A stretch of DNA of 64,000 nt from Conus ventricosus. Lineage: Eukaryota; Mollusca; Gastropoda; Neogastropoda; Conidae. Below the pieces are notes generated by a model. It searched no databases and was not told the DNA's origin. It worked only from the letters and a program-made list of their open reading frames with translations. This document shows, piece after piece, positions 58,330 through 64,000 of this stretch. Made by a program: the position numbers and the translations under genes. The DNA lies in contig CM031622.1 in assembly GCA_018398815.1 (NCBI GenBank), positions 23,915,697-23,979,696 on the forward strand, in the 5' to 3' direction. Each line of letters starts with the position of its first letter. The first letter of the stretch is position 1.

Positions 58330-59215
58330 ATAAACTAACCCGAAACCATGAGACTTCTATCTCCATTGGTGGCAGACAAATATGCAACATCCGGTTTGCT
58401 GATAATATAGATCTGATGGGGGGAACGAATGAAGAACTGCGGGAACTTACCAACAGACTGGTTGATAGAGCGGGTGCTTATGGAATGGAGGTCAGCACAG
58501 AAAAATCTAAAACCATGGTAAACAGCGAGAACATGGACCATGCCACTATTTTCATGAGCGGAGTACAACTGGAAGATGTCGGAAACTTCAAATATCTAGG
58601 AGCAACCCTGACAAAGGATGGAAGCTGCAAAACAGAAATAAGAATTCGTATTGGCACAGCCATCGCAGCCATGACCAAACTGAACAGAGTGTGGAAAAGT
58701 AACATCCGATTCTCCACAAAATTCAAACTCTACAGCCTGGTGGTCTCCATTGTACTGTATGGTTGCGAGGCATGGACACTGACGGCTGAAACTGAAAGGA
58801 AGATCCAGGCTTTCGAGAGCAAATGCCTGAGGAAGCTCCTTCAAATCTCCTGGATAGAGCACAAGACCAATAAATATGTACGGAGCAGAATTGAGAACCT
58901 TGCTGGCCTCAGGAACCTCTCCTTTCAACTGGGAAGAGATGCAAGCTGATATGGTTTGGGCACAACACTCGACACACCAGTCTGTCCAAAACAATCATGC
59001 AAGGCACCATCGAGGGCGGGAGAAGAAGAGGAAGACAGCGGAAGAACTGGCATGAGAACATCAAAGAATGGACCGGACTCCATACACGTGAGCTGCTGCC
59101 GGCGGCTGCCGACAGAGACAGATGGAGAGGGGAGGTTGCGTCTGCGGTCCTCAGGTTTCCCCAACGACTACTTCTGTAGTTACGGGCCTGAGTGAGTGAG
59201 TGAGTGAGTGAGAGT
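58330..59215 (+). pseudogene. RTE-type LINE reverse transcriptase C-terminal half
   Basis: A long frame (to about 58,946) gives 'SISIGGRQICNIRFADNIDL', 'ELTNRLVDRAGAYGMEVSTE', 'NFKYLGATLTKDG', 'LYGCEAWTL' and 'FESKCLRKLLQISWIEHKTN'. After a frameshift near 58,925 it continues 'TIEGGRRRGRQRKNWHENIK' to a stop at 59,177-59,179. A (GAGT)n tail ends near 59,215. This is the palm-to-C-terminus of an RTE-related reverse transcriptase. The palm motif is FADN instead of FADD, so a catalytic Asp is lost. The endonuclease and RT N-terminus are missing (5' truncation at a poly-C tract). Confidence 0.88.
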
Positions 59216-59397
59216 CAGTCTGTTGGCACTAGGTCACATAATCTACATGCATGTGTCTGTCTGCCTGTGTCTGTGTCTGTACATGTCTGTGAAGGGTCAG
59301 GGAGGGTTCTCTTTAAAGATGTTCAGTGCTCGAAAAGCTGTGGAGCGAAGGGGGAGAGGTAGAGGGGGAGGAGGGGCGAAAGCAAGAGCGCGCTCGC

Positions 59398-59399
59398 AA

Positions 59400-59459
<60 letters not shown>

Positions 59460-59465
59460 GCGCGC

Positions 59466-59525
<60 letters not shown>

Positions 59526-59526
59526 T
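59398..59526. repeat. (GCGT)n to (GT)n microsatellite
   Basis: GTGCGTGC repeats change to pure GT. Confidence 0.96.
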
Positions 59527-59574
59527 ACCTGTTTTATTTCTTTAATTTCTCTTTTCATTCACGGTGCACTTCAT

Positions 59575-59800
59575 AAGATGCTGAGCTTTGTTTTGTCTGG
59601 ATTTGTTTTGTTTGTTTGACCTTGACTGGCTTTCCTTTGTCCTGCTTTGTTCTGATTCTTTGGGCTCGACAGTTCTTTGTCTGGATTTGATTTGATTGTG
59701 TTAGCTTGTCTTGCTTTCCTTTGTCTTGCTTTGCTTTCATTCGTTTGGTTTGTCTCGATTTCTCTTGTCTTTCTTTCTTTGTTTCGATTGCTTTGTTTAG
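59575..59800. repeat. CTTTGTCTTG-rich low-complexity DNA
   Basis: Degenerate 'cctttgtcttgctttg' words on the plus strand; similar sequence recurs at 60,060-60,200. No gene. Confidence 0.7.
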
Positions 59801-59831
59801 TTGCAAAGTGAGGCAACTGCAGGCGGAAATC

Positions 59832-60059
59832 TAAACAAATCTGAAAAATTATTGATAAGGCTCCGCCGAAAACTGTAGACAAACGAATCGCAAGACAAAA
59901 CACGACGCGCAGTTTCTCGTTCATTTTCGTTGTCCTGAGTGTTGTGTACCTTGTCTGAAGAAGACCTATGAGGTCGAAACGCGTCGTGTTTGTCCTGTGA
60001 TTCGTTTGTCTACGTTTTTCGTCGGAGCCTTATCAATAATTGTTCACATTTGTTTCGAT
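59832..60059. mobile_element. Palindromic element with hammerhead-like core (copy 2)
   Basis: Left arm 59,832-59,909 and right arm 59,980-60,059 are inverted repeats of about 78 bp, roughly 90% matching ('aattattgataaggctccg' against its complement). The 70-bp centre ends with 'CTGAAGA' (59,955-59,961), a GACC/GGTC hairpin and 'GAAA' (59,976-59,979), directly before the right arm 'CGCGTCGTG'. It matches the fragments at 49,555 and 60,538. Confidence 0.78.
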
Positions 60060-60499
60060 TATTTTGGCTCGTCTTGCTATCTTTTGTTTGGATTGTTTCG
60101 GCTTGTCTGGCATTGCTTTGACTTGACTAGCTTTGATTGTTGTAGATTGTCTCGCTTCGCCTAGCTTTCTTTTGACTTTCTTTTCTTTGTTTTTGGTTGT
60201 TTTTTGTTTGTCTCGCTGTTGTGCCTAATCTTTTTTCTTTCTTTCTTTTTTTTTTTTTTTTTGGATAAATTTTATGCTACTTTATCTTGTCTGACTTCCA
60301 TTTGCACTGCCTTGAATAACTGTGACGTCTTTTGGCTCCCTTACCTTGGCTGGTGTGTGTGTGTGTGTGTGTGTGTGTTTATCTTTTATTGCCATATTTT
60401 GCTGCACTTATTCTGTCTTGTTTCGTCTTGTTTTGACTTTTCTGGTTTGGGGGCCATTTTGATCTTGCGCTGAATATGAGAGGATAAGTGGTTTCTCAT

Positions 60500-60605
60500 T
60501 CTTCGTTTTCACCGTCCTAAGTGTTATTTGTTTTTCCCTGAAGAAGACCCAAGAGGTCGAAATGCATTGTGTTTTGTCCTGTACTTTGTTTGTCTATGTC
60601 CTTGG
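60500..60605 (+). repeat. Element fragment with hammerhead-like core (copy 3)
   Basis: 'CTGAAGA' at about 60,538-60,544, then 'GACC...GGTC' and 'GAAATGCATT'. Flanking words 'gtttctcattcttcgttttc' and 'gtgttttgtcctgtactttg' match copy 2. The left inverted arm is not visible. Confidence 0.65.
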
Positions 60606-60769
60606 TGGTAGCTACCCCCCCCCCCCCCCTCCCTTTTTTAAAAAAAAATAATTTTTCTGCTTTTGTTTTATCTTCCCTTATTTTCATTGCATTGTTTTGT
60701 ATTATTGCTTATCTTCATTTGTCATTTCCCTTCTGTTTTGTTTGTTTGTTTTTATCTCCTCGTTTTGTT

Positions 60770-61185
60770 GTACTCCCAGTTCTTATAGAACAGGGAGTAC
60801 TTTACAATGGGAACGAAGAAACGCTGTCTGTGTGTCCCTGGTCAAAATGTGTTCCACTCGCTCTAGACAAAACTTCTGGGCCGATCTTTTTGAAAATTTG
60901 TAGGTATGTTCATTATGTGTCACGGATGATTCCCGATGGTTGTTTTTTTTTTTCTTTCCTTATCAGAATAGTCGTTACTAACGGCTATAACGGCCCAAAA
61001 CGGTTTTTCTTCTTTATGGAATATCTCTAAAAGTACTTCGCCGATTTCGTATCTCAGAGACGAAATACATTATGACGCATGTTAGATTGTGACTGTGTTT
61101 TTTTTTTTTTTTTTTATTATGACGCAATTTTGATTGTGACTTTTTTTTTACACGCGTTTTCAAGATAGATCTAAACTGGGAGTAC
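60770..61185. mobile_element. Candidate MITE, 416 bp
   Basis: 'gtactcccagt' at 60,770-60,780 and its exact complement at 61,175-61,185 form 11-bp inverted ends, flanked by GTT on both sides. A second, slightly mismatched inverted copy lies right at the left end (60,787-60,800), giving a terminal hairpin. The interior has no coding motif. Superfamily unknown. Confidence 0.5.
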
Positions 61186-61374
61186 GTTTATATGCTTTGC
61201 ATCTTGTTTTCTTTCCTGTTCTGTTCTTCCTCCACTTTTGTCTTGTTTTGCCTTCCCTCGTTTTGTCTTCCCTTGTATTGTTGTGTCTTGTCTTGCCTGC
61301 GTTTGTCTTCTTTTTTTTTTTGTCTTCTTTGTTCGTGTTTTGTCTTGTCTTGTTTCGTGTTCTCTGTTTTTGTC

Positions 61375-61648
61375 TACACTATTTCCACATTTATTTCAGA
61401 AGCGTTATTTGTATTTCAGAAATGGTTAATTGTATTTCAGAAGCGTGAATTGTATTTCAGAAATGGTTAATTGTATTTTAGAAGCGTTAATTGTATTTCA
61501 GGAATGGTTAATTGTATTTCAGAAATGTAAATTGTATTTCAGAAAGGGTTAATTGTACTTCAGAAGCGTGAAATGTATTTCAGAAAAGGTCACTTGTATT
61601 TCAGAAATGGTAATTGTATTTCAGAAAAGGTTAAATGTATTTCAGAAC

Positions 61649-61699
<51 letters not shown>

Positions 61700-62321
61700 G
61701 GAGAGAGAGAAAAGTAAAGAGAGAGCGAGAGAGATGTGTGTTTGTGTGTGACAAATCGAAATGGCTTAACCGATTTTCCTGAAATTCGGTGTGTAGTCCT
61801 TTATTTTCTGTCCTCATTGCACCAGTGAACACTGTTTGGCCAGTGGGCACCCCTGTTGGTCTTCCTTGATGAATTAGCCCATTAAAAACAATAAATTAAA
61901 AAAAAACTTGGCCTAGCTTTGACGTAATTGTCAAACACTGACGTCATTTTCAGACAATGATGGGGAAAGCTATCATGTAAGTTAAGTCAATCTCGGACAA
62001 ATTTGCTTGAACAATTTAACGTCTTTCCGAAATCCAATTAACATTTTCTGAAATACATTTAACCTTTTCTGAAACACAATTGACCAATCTGAAATACAAT
62101 TCACCTTTTCTGAAATACATATAACGCTTCTGAAATACAATTAACCCTTTTTTTTAATACAAAGCACGTTTCTGAAATACAATTAAACCATTTCAGAATT
62201 ACAAATAATGTTTCTGAAATACAATTAACACTTTCTGAAATACATTTCACATATCTGAAATACAATTAACCATTACTAAAATACATTTAACAGAGTCTGA
62301 AATACATGTGGAAATGGTGTA
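61375..62321. mobile_element. Foldback-type element with tandem-repeat inverted arms
   Basis: Left arm 61,375-61,648 is about thirteen units of a 21-bp repeat ('gtatttcagaaatggttaat'). Right arm about 62,030-62,321 is the same repeat in inverse complement ('tctgaaatacaattaacc'). The outermost 26 bp, which are not part of the 21-bp repeat, are also inverted: 'tacactatttccacatttat' at the left and its near-complement ending 'gtggaaatggtgta' at the right. GTC flanks both ends (61,372-61,374; 62,322-62,324), a possible 3-bp target duplication. The ~380-bp centre has a GA tract and no coding motif. The layout recalls foldback elements such as Drosophila FB. Confidence 0.8.
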
Positions 62322-62324
62322 GTC

Positions 62325-63105
62325 TTCCATTGTGTTCTTTCGCCTGCTCACGTCTTGTTTCTCTGTGTGTTTCGTTCGATGTTACATGTCACATGACACA
62401 CACTTTATTTTGATCTAATCTGAACGCTTTTTTTTTGTTTTTGTTTTGTTTTTTGCACGTTTTCCTCTCTCTGACAAATTACTTTGTTTGTTTAAAGAAC
62501 GTGGATAAACGTTTTTCAAAAACAGCAAAGGGAAACACTGCTTATATTGTTACATAAAGCAGGCAGTGTTGGATTACAAGGCGAAAGAAGCTATCTTGCA
62601 AAGGGACGTTATCAACTAACAATGTACTAAATAGTTTCCCTTTCAAAGATAGGCCCGTTCCTCCAAATAGTATAGTGGACATGGTTGGAGAATGCCAACT
62701 TATGCAATTAGTTAACGTTTTGTAAACATTAAAGTTTATTTTTTCCTAATCACATTTGCTCTGATATTAGACGGAAAGAAAACTGTTCGAGGGCGAGTGA
62801 ATATCGAAGGCAGGCGGTACCAAAACCGACCGAACTCCAGGTTTACCTATTATCTATTTTTACAGTCCGTCAGTTCAGGTACTTGTCTGTTTCTATAATT
62901 GTCTATTTCTAGAATCATTCTCCCCACATTGCTCTTCGTGTTCTCCATTTCTAAAACTAAGCATCTTGATATTTTCTTTTCATCTCTACAGTTTGATGCC
63001 ATTGTAGGCTACAAATTTCTTTTTATCTCAACAGTTTGATGCCATTGTGGTACATAAAAGTTAGGCCCAGCATCAGCCAGTCTACTCGTCTGTCAGCCTA
63101 TCGCC
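62325..63105. other. Unannotated stretch
   Basis: A 33-bp word ending 'cagtttgatgccattgt' repeats at about 62,990 and 63,030. Otherwise no feature supported. Confidence 0.5.
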
Positions 63106-63190
63106 CCCCCCCCCTCCCTCTGTGTGTGTGTGGTGTGTGTGTGTGTGTGTGTGTGGTGTGTGTGTGTTGTGTGTGCGGGTGTGTGTGAAC
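63106..63190. repeat. Poly-C and (GT)n tracts
   Basis: C run at about 63,105-63,115 then GT with GGTGT breaks. Confidence 0.94.
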
Positions 63191-64000
63191 AGGGGCGGAA
63201 TTTGTTTTCACGATATCAATCTTATGAACGATTCGATTTCATTTCATATTTTGTTTTTCATTTTCCTTGTGGTGATTGTATAGTCTGGAAATTTTTATAC
63301 TTTGTTTGTTTGTTTCGATGGCTAGTGTAAAGAGTTTTTTTGTTTTGAGGGCGTAGTGTAAAGAAGCTTTCAGTTTATGTATTCACCTCATTAAAAAAAA
63401 ATATTCGAATTCGTGTGTTTGTGAAAGCGTGCATGTGCGGTCGGTGTCAGAGAGAGAGAAGAGGGGAGAGAGAGAGAGAGAGAGAGAGAGCGTTCGATCG
63501 CACATGACTTTCCCCTGCTTTTGGGGATGTTGAGGTTTTCTCACGTTCTCTTCGGACAGACAGTACGGAACGGGACTTTGGGGCATGGTTATCAGTGACC
63601 GGGGTAGCCAGAGGTCACCGCAGTCCACTTGGTAACGCAAAAATGCCCTGCTTCATGCCTCTTGCCGTGTTGTGCTGGTGATAAAATCCAGTAAGTCACA
63701 GCTCCTTTTTTCTAAAAAATCCCATGCGTGCATGTTTCTGGAATAACGAATGGATGAATACATACGACATACAAATGAATAAATAAAATGAATGAATAAA
63801 CACCAAAGCACTCAGTAGAAGGAAGATCTCCGCCAGGCTCCCCTCCCCTCCCCTCCCCTCCCCACCCCCTTCCAAGTCCTCCCCCCCCCCCCCCCCCCCT
63901 CTCTCTCTCTCCTCTGTTCCCTTTCAAATCGACCTATGTTTGTTTCCCCTGTATATCGCACGAAATCTGACAAGTTCATAACTGATAAAAGATCCACGTA
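63191..64000. other. Unannotated stretch with GA and C-rich tracts
   Basis: GA at 63,448-63,490, CCCCT repeats at 63,838-63,865 and a C run near 63,880-63,898. A minus-strand frame at 63,383-63,640 is partly read through the GA tract and has no recognised domain. Confidence 0.5.

Overview
The window is eukaryotic, repeat-dominated intergenic DNA. It holds no prokaryotic gene organisation, no rRNA or canonical tRNA gene, and no host protein-coding gene I can support. The mix of dense CA/GA/poly-C microsatellites, tRNA-derived SINEs, RTE- and CR1/L2-like LINEs, a Tc1 transposon, a piggyBac-type non-autonomous element and Ty3/Gypsy elements of Gmr1-like domain order fits a marine invertebrate, most likely a mollusc. 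That placement is inference from repeat content, not a species identification. Most long open frames here are read-through of tandem repeats.

Layout: (1) 1-1,430 is a 42-bp minisatellite, its diverged extension and an AT tract. (2) 1,432-11,158 is a complete Gmr1-like LTR retrotransposon (copy A, minus strand, 5-bp target duplication CTCTA). It carries a Tc1 element (6,922-8,453) in its 5' leader and a 1.1-kb TTAA-flanked piggyBac-type element (9,165-10,249) in its 5' LTR. (3) 11,382-19,286 is a second copy (copy B, plus strand, target duplication ATGAC), with a solo LTR of another family (12,320-13,421, target duplication GCAAC) inside its 5' LTR. (4) 19,287-24,960 holds a 66-bp minisatellite, microsatellites, a LINE 3' end beginning in a perfect hairpin, a ~52-bp minisatellite and a LINE 3' UTR. 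(5) 24,961-38,030 repeats 11,841-24,960 in the same order and orientation, but is littered with single-base indels and contains a 57-bp poly-G block. It looks like an unpolished or haplotypic second copy, though a real tandem duplication is possible. (6) 38,030-64,000 is a mosaic of LINE, SINE, minisatellite and microsatellite DNA. Notable items are a decayed PIN-like/Cys-rich protein remnant (54.6-56.2 kb), an RTE remnant with FADN in place of FADD (58.3-59.2 kb), palindromic elements carrying a hammerhead-ribozyme-like core (49.6, 59.8-60.1 and 60.5 kb), and a foldback element whose inverted arms are themselves tandem 21-bp repeats (61,375-62,321).

How the parts relate: copies A and B lie in opposite orientation in two neighbouring copies of one host repeat. 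All retroelement copies share the same two internal deletions, of the integrase core and of the reverse transcriptase fingers/palm. Because A and B have different target duplications, the deletions must predate both insertions. The family was therefore mobilised by enzymes supplied from elsewhere. Within copy A, integrase lies upstream of RT/RNase H, the reverse of the usual Ty3/Gypsy order.
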